Both the position numbers and the translations under genes were made by a program. Positions 46,461 through 56,053 of a stretch of DNA of 64,000 nucleotides are shown here, in pieces. The notes beneath the pieces are model-generated. The model did not search any database. It had not been told where the DNA came from and saw only the letters and a list, made by a program, of their open reading frames with translations. The stretch lies in contig CAVPOO010000007.1 of assembly GCA_963707015.1 (NCBI GenBank), positions 496,001 to 560,000 of the forward strand, written 5' to 3'. Each line of letters opens with the position of its first letter. Position 1 is the first letter of the stretch. The stretch is from CAVPOO01 sp963707015. GTDB lineage: Bacteria; Pseudomonadota; Gammaproteobacteria; Thiohalobacterales; Thiohalobacteraceae.

Positions 46461-48890
46461 TCAGGCGATTCTGAGGGGCGTGAACTCGTGCGCTTCGCCA
46501 CCCCGGGCGCGCTCGGCCCAGGGGTCTTTCTGGAAAAACTGCTGCGAATGTAGGAAGCGCGCGTACAGGGCTTCACGGTTTACGGCGTCCTCGACCACGC
46601 GCTGTTTGATCGAGTTCAGGCCAACGCGTTCGACCCAGGGCGCGGTGCGCTCGAGGTAATGGGCCTCTTCCCGGTACAGCTGGGTGAAGGCGCCACAGTA
46701 CTCGAGAACCTCCTCCTCGGTCGCTACCTTGCAGAGCAGGTCGGTGACGCGCACCTTAATGCCGCCGTTCCCCCCGACGTGCAGCTCGTAGCCGGAGTCG
46801 ACGCACACCACACCGAAGTCCTTGATGGTCGCCTCGGCGCAGTTGCGGGGACAACCGGAGACCGCCATCTTGTACTTGTGGGGCATCCAGGAACCCCAGG
46901 TGAGCTGTTCGAGCTTTACGCCCAGCCCCGTGGAGTCCTGGGTGCCGAAGCGGCACCACTGCGAACCGACACAGGTCTTACAGGTGCGCAATGCCTTGCC
47001 GTAGGCGTGCCCGGACACCATGCCGGCGGCACTGAGATCGCCCCACATGGCCGGCAGGTCTTCTTTCCTGACGCCGAACAGATCGATGCGCTGGCCACCG
47101 GTGATCTTGACCTCGGGCACCGCGAATTTCTCTGCGACTTCCGCGATGGCGCGTAACTCGCCCGGTGTCACCAGCCCCCCGAACAGCCGAGGCACCACCG
47201 AGTAGCTGCCGTCCTTCTGGATGTTGCCGTGCGCTCGCTCGTTGATAAACCGCGACTGGGCGTCGTCGATGTACTCACCCGGCCAGGCGGCGAGCAGATA
47301 GTAGTTCAGTGCCGGACGGCAAACGTGACAACCATCCGGGGTCTTCCAGTTCAGGAAGTCGAACACCGCGCGCATGTCCTTCAGCTTCTCATGCCGGATG
47401 GCGCCGATCAGTTCGTCATGGCTGTACTCACTGCAACCGCACAGAGGCTTCTTGCTCGGCACGGCGGAGTAGCCTTCACCCACGGTGTGAACCAGAAGGG
47501 CCTCCACCAGCCCCGTGCAGGAACCGCAGGAGCTCGAGGCCTTGGTATGCGCGCGCACCTCTTCGAGCGTGAACAGGCCCTTCTTCACGATCGCATCGGT
47601 GATATCCCCCTTGCAGACGCCGTTGCAGCCGCACACCTCGGCGGAGTCCGGTAGCGCGAGAACCTTGCTGTCGCCGTGTCCCGCATCACCCAGGTCGTGC
47701 TGCCCGAACAGGATGGTGGTGCGGAAGGCCGAGATGTCCGTGCCCTCCCGCAGTAACTGAAAGTACCAGCTGCCGTCCATGGTGTCGCCGTAAAGCACGG
47801 CGCCCTTCACCTTATCGTCGCGGATGACAAGCTTCTTATAGATGCCCTGCGCCGGGTCCTGCAGCACCAGGGTCTCGTCCCCCTCAGCCTCGTTGAATTC
47901 GCCGGCGGAAAACAGATCGATGCCGGTAACCTTGAGCTTGGTTGAGGTGACCGAACCCTCGTAACGGGCGATGCCCATCTGTGCCAGGTGGTTGGCGCAG
48001 ACTTTGGCCTGTTCGAACAAGGGTGCGACGAGGCCGTAGCAGGCGCCGCGGTGCTGTACGCACTCGCCTACCGCGTAGACGCGCGGGTCGAAAGTCTGCA
48101 GGGTGTCGTTGACCAGCACACCACGTTCGCAGTGGATGCCCGCCTGTTGCGCCAGCGCGATGCTCGGGCGGATGCCCACCGCCATGACCACCAGATCGGC
48201 CGCAACCCGCGAACCATCGCCGAACTGCACCGCGGTGACACGCTCGTCGCCGACGATCGCGGCGGTCTGCGCCTCCATTCGAAAGTCGAGGCCGCGCGCT
48301 TGGAGCGCCGCCTTCAGCAGGGCCGCGGCGGGCTTGTCGAGCTGGCGCTCCATCAGCGTGTCGAGGAGGTGTACAACGGTCACCTCCATGCCGTTCTTCA
48401 ACAAGCCGTTGGCCGCCTCCAGACCGAGCAGGCCGCCGCCGATCACCACGGCCTTCCTGTGGGTCCGCGCCGCCGCCAGCATGGTCTCGACGTCGGCGAT
48501 GTCACGGAAACCGATAACGCCCTGCTTGTCCGCGCCCGGCACCGGGATGATGAAGGGGTTGGAGCCGGTGGCGAGCAACAGCCGGTCATACGCCTTGCCG
48601 ACGCCCGCGGCAGTCTTTACCTCCCGCTTGACCCGATCGATCGCGACGACCGGGTCTCCCATCACCAGCTCGATCCCGTGCTCGGCATACCACTCGCGCG
48701 AGTTCAGCACGATGTCGTCAATGGTCTTTTCGCCGGCCAATACCGGCGACAACATGATGCGGTTGTAGTTGGGGTGCGGCTCGGCGCCAAACACCGTGAT
48801 GTCGTAGCGCTCCGCGTCGATCTTCAGCAGTTCCTCCAGAGTCCGTACCCCGGCCATGCCGTTACCCACCAACACGAGTTTCTGTCTCAT
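46461..48890 (-). CDS. nirB: Nitrite reductase (NADH) large subunit
   Basis: 809 residues. N-terminal FAD/NAD(P) domain (LVLVGNGMAGVRTLEELL, VVIGGGLLGLEAANGL), a [2Fe-2S] BFD-like domain (CGCNGVCKGDI, CGSCTGLVEAL), then the sirohaem/[4Fe-4S] domain with CKTCVGSQWCRFGTQDS and SGCPRNCAEATI. Reduces nitrite to ammonium with NADH for assimilation. The ATG at 48890 has GAGG upstream. Downstream of nrtC in the same direction; no nitrate reductase gene is present here. Confidence 0.96.
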   Translation of the reverse strand: MRQKLVLVGNGMAGVRTLEELLKIDAERYDITVFGAEPHPNYNRIMLSPVLAGEKTIDDIVLNSREWYAEHGIELVMGDPVVAIDRVKREVKTAAGVGKAYDRLLLATGSNPFIIPVPGADKQGVIGFRDIADVETMLAAARTHRKAVVIGGGLLGLEAANGLLKNGMEVTVVHLLDTLMERQLDKPAAALLKAALQARGLDFRMEAQTAAIVGDERVTAVQFGDGSRVAADLVVMAVGIRPSIALAQQAGIHCERGVLVNDTLQTFDPRVYAVGECVQHRGACYGLVAPLFEQAKVCANHLAQMGIARYEGSVTSTKLKVTGIDLFSAGEFNEAEGDETLVLQDPAQGIYKKLVIRDDKVKGAVLYGDTMDGSWYFQLLREGTDISAFRTTILFGQHDLGDAGHGDSKVLALPDSAEVCGCNGVCKGDITDAIVKKGLFTLEEVRAHTKASSSCGSCTGLVEALLVHTVGEGYSAVPSKKPLCGCSEYSHDELIGAIRHEKLKDMRAVFDFLNWKTPDGCHVCRPALNYYLLAAWPGEYIDDAQSRFINERAHGNIQKDGSYSVVPRLFGGLVTPGELRAIAEVAEKFAVPEVKITGGQRIDLFGVRKEDLPAMWGDLSAAGMVSGHAYGKALRTCKTCVGSQWCRFGTQDSTGLGVKLEQLTWGSWMPHKYKMAVSGCPRNCAEATIKDFGVVCVDSGYELHVGGNGGIKVRVTDLLCKVATEEEVLEYCGAFTQLYREEAHYLERTAPWVERVGLNSIKQRVVEDAVNREALYARFLHSQQFFQKDPWAERARGGEAHEFTPLRIA

Positions 48891-48954
48891 TGCATCTGCC
48901 TCTTTACAGCTGGACGACGCGCTGGTGTCCTGGCCTGCGCGCCGCTCGTCCTTT

Positions 48955-51144
48955 TCAGATTGCCGCTCCTGCGCGCTCATGCTCCGCGCCTGCACCACTC
49001 GCCTCTGCGCTGCGCCGGCCGGCCGGCGAACGGCTGATCGTGAAGCCTTCCAGGTATTCCTGCCAGTGGTTCGCGTCGAAATGGCGTCCGTCCATGAATC
49101 GATCGCGGCCCATCTCGAGCCTGTCATTGCCGCACATCAATGCCCAGCCGCGCTCGTGCAGGCCTTCGACTTTGTAATCCACCTCGGGGTAAGGAAGACC
49201 CAGTGCATCGGCCGCGGCCCGGAACACTTCGGGTCGGTAGACCGCCTTGGCGATGGTTTCCGGTCTGATTGTGCCGTCCACCTGCCCCCAGCGGAGCATC
49301 TGCGACAGGAACCACAGGGCATGGGAACGCCAGGGAAAGTTGGCGGCATAACGTTGGAAAACGTTGTAGTCCGGCGCCGCTCGCGGTTTCTCGTCTGACG
49401 AAAACTGCAAGGTGCCGGTGAGGGATTGCTCGAGGACGTCCACCGGCGCATTGACATAGCGCCCCTGGCTGAGCAGCTCACAGGTTTCGCGGCGATTCTC
49501 CGGATCATCGAGCCAGGCGCACGCCTCCATCAGGGCCGTGACGACAGCCTGATGGGTGTTCGGGTTGTTTTGCGCCCAGAGCCGGGTGACCGCGAAGACT
49601 TTCTCCGGGTGATTGTTCCAGATATCGAAGCTGGTGATCAGGGTACGGCCCAGCCCCTCGGACACGGCATAGGTATTCCAGGGTTCTCCGACGCAGTAGC
49701 CCGCGATCAGCCCGGCCCGCAGGTAATGCCCGACCTGCGGCGGCGGAACCACGGTCAGCCGCACGTCCTCGTCCGGATCGATGCCTGCATCGGCCATCCA
49801 GTAGCGAAGCAGGTAGTTGTGGGACGACTCGGGGTAGACCACCGCGAAAGTCAACCTGGGACGGTTTCGCGCGCGGTCCTGATCGATGACCTTCTTGAGC
49901 GCTTGCGCAGATCCCTTCGCGGTGTCGAGACCAGCCACGCCGGCAGCCGACATCCGACCGTAGAGCTCCTTCGAGACAGTAATCGCGTTGCCATTGAGGT
50001 CCAGACTCAGCGCCGTGACCATAGGCGGGCAATGGCTGCCGTCCAGGGCACTGGCAAGGGGCATGGCCGCCAGCATCTGGGCGCCATCCAGCATGCCTGT
50101 GCACACCTTGTCACGGATGTTGGCCCAGGACGACTCGCGTGAAAGCTCAACCGACAGGCCCTGTTTCGCGAAAAACCCCTTCTCCCTGGCAACCACCAGG
50201 GGGGCGCAGTCGGTCAGCGGAATGAACCCCAATGCGAGCTGGCGTTTCTCCAGGTGCCGGGCGGGCGTCTCGACGAGTGCGGCCGTGCGGGTGGGCAGCC
50301 GGTAGACGTTAGCGGGCGCCGCCGGCGCGACTGCGTCCGGCGTCTTCTCGAGCGACTTCGCTGGATTCTGGTGGCGCTCGTGCAGGAATCTCACCACCTC
50401 GGCGCGATAGTGGTTGTAGGCAGGATCCTCGGCCAGCGCCAGGCGGTCTCGTGGACGTTCCAGGTTGACTTCGAGGATTTCGCCGATGCTGGCCGACGGC
50501 CCGTTGGTCATCATGACGATCCGGTCCGACAGCAGCACCGCCTCATCCACGTCGTGCGTGATCATGATGACGGTGTTGTTGAGGCGCCCGTGGATCTCCA
50601 TCAGCGAGTCCTGCATGTGCGTGCGGGTGAGGGCATCGAGCGCACCGAACGGCTCGTCCATCAACAGGACCTTCGGCTCCATGGCGAGCGCGCGCGCGAT
50701 GCCCACGCGCTGCTTCATGCCGCCCGAGATTTCGTCCGGTTTGCGGTCAAGCGCGTGCGACATGTGCACCAGATCCAGATTGTGGCGTGTCCATTCGTCG
50801 CGTTCGCGCTTCGAGCGGGTCTTCTTGAACACCTTGTCGACCGCCAGGCGCACGTTGTCGTAGGCGCTGAGCCACGGGAGCAGCGAGTGATTCTGGAAGA
50901 CCACGGCCCGGTCGGGGCCGGGATCGGTCACCTCCCTGCCTTCCAGCACCACGCCGCCTTCGGTGGCCTGCAGCAGGCCGGCGACGATGTTGAGTACCGT
51001 CGACTTGCCGCAGCCGGAGTGCCCGATCAGCGAGATGAACTCGCCCTGCTGGACCCGGAAGTTGACGCCGTTGAGGACGTTCAGCGGTCCTTTATCCGTG
51101 GCAAACGTAATGCTCACGTGGTCGATGTTCAGATATGCATTCAT
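48955..51144 (-). CDS. nrtC: Nitrate ABC transporter ATPase fused to a solute-binding-like domain (NrtC-type)
   Basis: 729 residues. Residues 1-270 are an ABC ATPase: Walker A GHSGCGKST, signature ISGGMKQRVGIARAL, Walker B VLLMDEPFGALDAL. Residues ~305-700 resemble NrtA (LALGFIPLTDCAPLVVAREK, GYCVGEPWNTYAV, QMLRWGQVDGT). Such fusions are known as NrtC, where the extra domain is thought to sense cytosolic nitrate/nitrite and inhibit uptake. Follows nrtB by 22 bases. Confidence 0.94.
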   Translation of the reverse strand: MNAYLNIDHVSITFATDKGPLNVLNGVNFRVQQGEFISLIGHSGCGKSTVLNIVAGLLQATEGGVVLEGREVTDPGPDRAVVFQNHSLLPWLSAYDNVRLAVDKVFKKTRSKRERDEWTRHNLDLVHMSHALDRKPDEISGGMKQRVGIARALAMEPKVLLMDEPFGALDALTRTHMQDSLMEIHGRLNNTVIMITHDVDEAVLLSDRIVMMTNGPSASIGEILEVNLERPRDRLALAEDPAYNHYRAEVVRFLHERHQNPAKSLEKTPDAVAPAAPANVYRLPTRTAALVETPARHLEKRQLALGFIPLTDCAPLVVAREKGFFAKQGLSVELSRESSWANIRDKVCTGMLDGAQMLAAMPLASALDGSHCPPMVTALSLDLNGNAITVSKELYGRMSAAGVAGLDTAKGSAQALKKVIDQDRARNRPRLTFAVVYPESSHNYLLRYWMADAGIDPDEDVRLTVVPPPQVGHYLRAGLIAGYCVGEPWNTYAVSEGLGRTLITSFDIWNNHPEKVFAVTRLWAQNNPNTHQAVVTALMEACAWLDDPENRRETCELLSQGRYVNAPVDVLEQSLTGTLQFSSDEKPRAAPDYNVFQRYAANFPWRSHALWFLSQMLRWGQVDGTIRPETIAKAVYRPEVFRAAADALGLPYPEVDYKVEGLHERGWALMCGNDRLEMGRDRFMDGRHFDANHWQEYLEGFTISRSPAGRRSAEASGAGAEHERAGAAI

Positions 51145-51166
51145 GATGAAATCTCCTGGCGCCCCA

Positions 51167-52192
51167 TCAACGCAGCACCGCGTTCTTGTCCCAGCTCACC
51201 GCGCGCTGCAGCGTCAGCATGCCGCGGTCCAGCACGAACCCGATGAACCCGATTACCAGCACGGCGACCATGATCCGGGCCAGCGAGTTGGAACTGCCGT
51301 TCTGGAATTCGTCCCAGACAAACTTACCGAGACCCGGGTTCTGCGCCAGCATCTCGGCGGCGATCAGCACCATCCAGCCGATGCCCAGCGACAGGCGCAA
51401 CCCGGTGAACATCATCGGCATGGCCGAGGGCACGATGATTTTCACGGTCTTGGTGAACCAGTTCAGGCGCAGCACGCGGCTCACATTGAGCAGGTCCTTG
51501 CTCACGCTCGAAACTCCGACCGTGGTGTTGATCACGGTCGGCCACAGGCAGCACAGGGTGACGGTAATGGCCGAGGTCAGGAACGACTTCTGGAACAGGG
51601 GCTCGCTGGTCACGTAGAGGGCGGACACCACCATGGTGACCAGGGGCAGCCAGGCCAGCGGCGAAACCGGTTTGAACAGCTGAATGATCGGGTTGAGCGC
51701 CTGATACGTGGTCGGGCTCATGCCGCACAGGATGCCAATCGGGATTGCGATGATCGAGCCGAGCAGAAAACCCGTGGCGACCGTCACGAGACTGGTGAGT
51801 ATCTGGTCGAAGAAGGTGGGCACCCCCGTGTAGCGCCGGGCCTCGATCTTGTCGAGGTACGCCTGGGGTTTGCCAGCGGCGACCGCCTTGTCAAGGCGCT
51901 CCTGCATACGCCCATTGAATGCCGCCTCCTTGGCCCGCTCGTCCTTGTGCTCTTCGTACAGGGCAACCGCCTGCTCCCAGACCTTCGCCGGGCCCGGCAG
52001 CTGGCCCAGCGAGGTCTCGACGTTTTTCGCGCCAACGGCCCACAGCATCAGAAAGACCAGCAGTGCCGCAGCGGGGACGAGCACGCTCTGTGCGAGCCTG
52101 CCGAGGGGCGCATTCGCCTGATCCCCGGCAAGCTTGGCCAGCAAGCCGTTCCAGGTGCGGAAGTTGAAGGTTCTCGGGGTTGCCAGGTTCAT
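51167..52192 (-). CDS. nrtB: Nitrate ABC transporter permease
   Basis: 341 residues, about six membrane helices. The cytoplasmic EAA-like loop (NVSRVLRLNWFTKTVKIIVPSAMP) and LSLGIGWMVLIAAEML are characteristic. An insert of ~60 charged residues (EEHKDERAKEAAFNGRMQER) lies after helix 1, as in many NrtB/NtrB. Works with NrtA and NrtC. Start at 52192 with GGAGAACC. Confidence 0.94.
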   Translation of the reverse strand: MNLATPRTFNFRTWNGLLAKLAGDQANAPLGRLAQSVLVPAAALLVFLMLWAVGAKNVETSLGQLPGPAKVWEQAVALYEEHKDERAKEAAFNGRMQERLDKAVAAGKPQAYLDKIEARRYTGVPTFFDQILTSLVTVATGFLLGSIIAIPIGILCGMSPTTYQALNPIIQLFKPVSPLAWLPLVTMVVSALYVTSEPLFQKSFLTSAITVTLCCLWPTVINTTVGVSSVSKDLLNVSRVLRLNWFTKTVKIIVPSAMPMMFTGLRLSLGIGWMVLIAAEMLAQNPGLGKFVWDEFQNGSSNSLARIMVAVLVIGFIGFVLDRGMLTLQRAVSWDKNAVLR

Positions 52193-52259
52193 TGCAGGGT
52201 TCTCCTTCTATCGAGTCGCGCCGCCCGGCCGGGACGGGACACCGGGAAGTCGCGCAGGC

Positions 52260-53657
52260 TCACAGCTGCTCCTCGCCCTTCAGGCCGATCGGGAACTGCT
52301 TGAGGTACGCGTTGGGCTTGTTACCGTCGAAGGTGATCCCGTCGATGAACTCCGTCTGCGGGGGGCGGAAGCCCGTCTCCGCCGCAAAGTCCGGGAAGTC
52401 CTCGGGCTGCATCTCGCCCTCGGCAATCAGTTCCTCGGCCGCCTTGCGGTAGATATCCGGCCGGTAGACCTTGCTGGCCACCTCCGCATACCAGGCGTCC
52501 GGCTTAGGCTCCGGGATCTGGCCCCAGCGGCGCATCTGCGTCAGGTACCAGACGGCGTCCGAGTAGTACGGGTAGGTGGCGTGGTAGCGGAAGAAGACAT
52601 TGAAATCCGGCACCGAACGCTTGTCGCCCTTCTCGTATTCGAAGGTGCCGGTCATGGAGTTGGCGATCACCTCGTAATCGGCGCCGACATAGTTAGGCTG
52701 GGACAGGATCTTGACCGCTTCCGGGCGATTGGCATTGTCATTGTCATCGAGCCACTTGCCGGCGCGAATCAGGGCTTTGACGATGCGAACGGTCGTATTG
52801 GGGTATTTCTCGGTGAACTCCCTGGTCAGCCCGAAGACCTTCTCCGGGTTGTCCTTCCAGATCTCGTAGTCGGTGATCACGGGCACACCGATGCCCTTGA
52901 ACACGGCCTGCTGGTTCCAGGGCTCTCCCACGCAATAGCCGTAGATGGTTCCGGCCTCGAGCGTGGCAGGCATCTGCGGCGGCGGCGTTACGGACAGCAG
53001 CGCGTCGGCATCGATCGTACCGGTAATGTCGCCCTTGTGTGGCGCGTAGTAGCCGGGATGAATGCCACCGGCCGCGAGCCAGTAACGCAGTTCGTAGTTG
53101 TGTGTCGACACGGGGAAGACCATACCCATTTTGAAGGGCTTGCCTTGCGCCTTGAACGTGTCAACCACCGGCTTCAGGTAGTCGGCCTTGATCGGATGCC
53201 GGGGACGCCCGTCCTCCTGCATTGGGACATGTGCCTTCATCTGTTCCCAGACCTGGTTGGAGACCGTGATGCCGTTGCCGTTCAGGTCCATCGAGAAGGG
53301 CGTCACGATATGCGCCTCCGTGCCGAAGCCGATCGTGGCTGCCAGAGGCTGCCCGGCCAGCATGTGGGCACCGTCGAGCTGCCCGTCGATCACGCCGTCA
53401 AGCAGGACCTTCCAGTTGGCCTGCGCCTCCAGCTGGACGAACAGGCCTTCGTCCTCGAAAAAGCCCTTCTCGTAGGCGATCGCCAGCGGCGCCATGTCGG
53501 TCAGCTTGATGAAGCCGAACTTCAGGTCCTCCTTTTCCGGCTCGCCCAGTTCCGCAACCGCCGTCGCCGTCGTCAGCGCCAGGCCGAGCAGGCCGAGGCC
53601 GAGCGCTTTCCGGCAACGCCTGCGCCGCGTTGCAGTCGTCCAATGTTTTCTGATCAT
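52260..53657 (-). CDS. nrtA: Nitrate/nitrite-binding periplasmic protein
   Basis: 465 residues. An Arg-rich start followed by a hydrophobic stretch (KALGLGLLGLALTTATAVA) is a signal peptide; RRRRCRK could fit Tat or Sec export. The body has the NrtA family motifs FGFIKLTDMAPLAIAYEKGF, GTIYGYCVGEPWNQQAV and QMRRWGQIPEP. The ATG at 53657 is chosen because GAGG lies nine bases upstream; a TTG at 53666 is possible. First gene of the nrtABC-nirBD operon. Confidence 0.94.
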   Translation of the reverse strand: MIRKHWTTATRRRRCRKALGLGLLGLALTTATAVAELGEPEKEDLKFGFIKLTDMAPLAIAYEKGFFEDEGLFVQLEAQANWKVLLDGVIDGQLDGAHMLAGQPLAATIGFGTEAHIVTPFSMDLNGNGITVSNQVWEQMKAHVPMQEDGRPRHPIKADYLKPVVDTFKAQGKPFKMGMVFPVSTHNYELRYWLAAGGIHPGYYAPHKGDITGTIDADALLSVTPPPQMPATLEAGTIYGYCVGEPWNQQAVFKGIGVPVITDYEIWKDNPEKVFGLTREFTEKYPNTTVRIVKALIRAGKWLDDNDNANRPEAVKILSQPNYVGADYEVIANSMTGTFEYEKGDKRSVPDFNVFFRYHATYPYYSDAVWYLTQMRRWGQIPEPKPDAWYAEVASKVYRPDIYRKAAEELIAEGEMQPEDFPDFAAETGFRPPQTEFIDGITFDGNKPNAYLKQFPIGLKGEEQL

Positions 53658-53688
53658 CTGATACAACCTCGTTCAGTACCCCTGATCC

Positions 53689-53740
53689 AAAAAAAAGCGT
53701 CCGCATGGACCGGGCTCACCATCCCGGTCTGAGCGGACGC
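53689..53740 (-). terminator. Leader terminator before nrtA, probable NasT-controlled attenuator
   Basis: On the minus strand the arms GCGTCCGC (53733-53740) and GCGGACGC (53697-53704) can pair, with an inner GACCGGG/CCCGGTC pairing, followed directly by eight T (53689-53696). It lies 32 bases before the nrtA start, in the leader, so it would stop transcription unless prevented. The ANTAR-domain regulator gene nasT lies upstream. Confidence 0.88.
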
Positions 53741-53796
53741 CGTTGTCCGTGTTTGCAACCTGTACAGGCTGCCAGTGCTCGTCACAGCCCGCCCCG

Positions 53797-53812
53797 CAAC
53801 GACTCGCCGTTG
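53797..53812 (-). promoter_or_regulatory. Leader hairpin with six-base loop
   Basis: CAACG-gcgagt-CGTTG forms a 5-bp stem with a six-base loop, 57 bases upstream of the terminator stem. ANTAR proteins bind paired six-base-loop hairpins ahead of such terminators. The loop does not fit the usual A1/G4 consensus, so the role is tentative. Confidence 0.45.
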
Positions 53813-54082
53813 AGCCTATCCTTCGCTGGATGAGGGGGCTTCGTGGCAAGACCTAACAGCAATCATGCCAGCTTCAGTGACCTGCAATTAAAACAGAGAC
53901 TTGAGTCGATTCAGGCTCAGGATCGCCAGGCTACGCGCCGCAGGCCTGCACTGAATTGGGCCATGTTTCGCGGGGTGTAGCGGCCCAATGCACTAAGAGC
54001 GGGCAACGAGGGGAGATCGATAAGCAGCGAAAAAGTGCGAGTGGGTCGCAAAGGCGATTGGCAGGCACACCGTTGTGCGCGA
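53813..54082. other. Intergenic region upstream of the nrtA leader
   Basis: Should contain the nrtA promoter. I found no clear sigma-54 or sigma-70 boxes and no gene. Confidence 0.4.
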
Positions 54083-54730
54083 TCAAGACCCCACTGCGCG
54101 CCCGCCGAGAAGCTCCGCCGCAGCGATGATACTGTCGGCGATCTCCACCAGGCGTCGGTTCTGGTCCATGGCTGCGGTGCGCATAAGACGATAGGCCGCG
54201 GGCTCGCTGATGCCACGCTGCATCATGACGATGCCTTTCGCGCGTTCGATCTTCTTTCGACCCTCCAGCTCGGAGCGTGTCCGGTCGAGCTCCGCCTGCA
54301 GCCGGCGGTGCTCGTCGAAACGGGCAATCGCCACCTCCAGGATGGGCCGCACCCGGTGGGCCTGCACGCCGTCCACCACGTAGGCGCTGACGCCGGCCTG
54401 CACCGCCCGGCGAATGGTCTCGCCGTTGTCATCCTGGCTGAACATGACCATGGGCCGGGGATCAGACGCCTGAACGCTGCGCAGGCTTTCGAGCGTGTCC
54501 CGACTCGGCAGGTCGATGTCTATGATCACGACGTCGGGCCGATGACGGGCAACCTGCGACAGCAGGTCTTCTTCGGGTGAGAGGCACGCGATCACGTCAC
54601 ATGCGACGGACTGCAACAAGTCCGCCAGCGCTGCGCTGCGCGCCGGCGACTCGTCGATCAACATCACCCGCAACGCAGCCAAGGGAAACCCACTTTCAAT
54701 CGAAGTTGCAACGGCATCGGTGCTCATCAT
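54083..54730 (-). CDS. nasT: NasT-type response regulator with ANTAR domain
   Basis: 215 residues. N-terminal receiver-like domain (LRVMLIDESPARSAALADLL, DVVIIDIDLPSRD with the phosphoacceptor-position Asp) and C-terminal ANTAR RNA-binding domain (KKIERAKGIVMMQRGISEPA then AYRLMRTAAMDQNRRL). NasT-like proteins prevent leader termination of nitrate assimilation operons, matching the terminator before nrtA. No nasS sensor gene is visible beside it, at least within the window. ATG at 54730 or 54727. Confidence 0.93.
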   Translation of the reverse strand: MMSTDAVATSIESGFPLAALRVMLIDESPARSAALADLLQSVACDVIACLSPEEDLLSQVARHRPDVVIIDIDLPSRDTLESLRSVQASDPRPMVMFSQDDNGETIRRAVQAGVSAYVVDGVQAHRVRPILEVAIARFDEHRRLQAELDRTRSELEGRKKIERAKGIVMMQRGISEPAAYRLMRTAAMDQNRRLVEIADSIIAAAELLGGRAVGS

Positions 54731-55444
54731 ACCAGAACATTAGCCGGGACTGATGTACCCAACGAGGGTATTGGCGCAGGCCTCGATCAGCAGGCGCGTT
54801 ACAGATCTATGCCGCGTTGCACCATCGCGGTGCAGGGCCGCAGCGATCGCGCGCCGCTGGCTCATGGTTCTGGATCTTCTTCGGCAGCAACAAGGGCCAA
54901 GGATGACAGACTGACGTCGCTACGGGAAAAGGCCAAGAATATCCGGCAGTACCGATTATCGGTATGCACAACTGCGCATTATCCATGCTGTGAAGATGCC
55001 CACTAACACAGGCATTGTCCAGTCCATTGCCGTGCAAGCACAGGAGCAAACTTACGCTGGACCGGGACACCATGCTTGCGAATCCAGTTGTTCGTCTTCA
55101 GAAAGAAGGATAGGGAATTGTTGGCATAACGAAATTGTGCGCCAGTGGTATCGAGCTGCATATACAGCTACCTGTGCTCTCCAGCATACTTCACCGCTCG
55201 GGATACCCGACCTCATTGGCCCAGATAATTTGCTTTCTCGACGCAATGAGAGGACACTCCACTAAGCACCTCGTCTGTCAGTATGCAAGTCGTTCTGCCG
55301 CACAGCATTGACCCCACGGTCATTGTTGCCCGTCATACCCGCTTCTCACGGGCTCGGATCTGCCTCCACTGTTGTGCAACCACTTGCTGTGAGCAAGGCA
55401 CAGGCACACCGCACCATTTGCTTCATTCATTCAGGAAAAGCCCC
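54731..55444. other. Gene-free region
   Basis: About 700 bases without a supported gene on either strand. The base composition is lower in GC than the neighbours, consistent with inserted or decayed DNA. Confidence 0.45.
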
Positions 55445-55816
55445 GTGACACAATTTACCAACAACGCCTAGGACTCCGAAATATCCCGTCTATACGCCGG
55501 GATTCGCCTGGCAGAGCTAATCGACCAGGACTGGAGCCGGAATAAGTCCACCGATCTGGCAAAGAGCGAAGGCATCAACTTGACGGACAAACACTGGGAC
55601 GTAATTGTATACCTGCGCAAGCGGTACCCCGTACACGGCCTGCCGGGATTTACCAGAACAACGGCCCGGGCCCTCAACAAAGACTTCTCCGCCCTGGGCG
55701 GAAACAAATACCTGTACCGTCTGTGTGCCGGTGGTCCGATTACGCAAGGGAGCCGCCTTGCCAACCTGCGCACACCCGCAAACGCCACCGACGTTTCGAC
55801 TGGCAGCAGCTATTGA
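55445..55816 (+). pseudogene. DsrC/TusE-like protein with early amber codon
   Basis: A GTG with AGGA upstream starts MTQFTNNA, then TAG (55469-55471), then ~115 in-frame residues: AELIDQDWSRNKSTDLAKSEG, LTDKHWDVIVYLRKRY, GNKYLYRLCAGGPITQGSRL. This is the DsrC/TusE fold, but the C-terminal arm lacks the conserved penultimate Cys, like DsrC-related regulatory forms. No other start codon explains the sequence before codon 46 (TTG). Either a pseudogene or a suppressed stop. Confidence 0.75.
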
Positions 55817-56053
55817 ACAGCACTGCGACACAACGCCCACAGGACAAGGCCGCCACCGGCGACCAGTCCCGGGACACACACGCCTCTGTCAGGCAGGTCA
55901 CGAATGCTTTTGGCGCCAGTCAAAAGACGCCGGAAGGAACAACAGAATCGCGCCGGGAAGATACCGACCGTCAAGCCATAGAGCGGGGCGAAACTGAAGG
56001 AATGATCGTTGGTCGGAGCATGACTTCAAACGTACACAACAGAAGGGATCTCA

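Noticed and set aside
53845..53862. Sigma-54-like promoter (TGGCATGATTGC) upstream of nrtA
   Set aside because: The GG-GC spacing is three bases too short.
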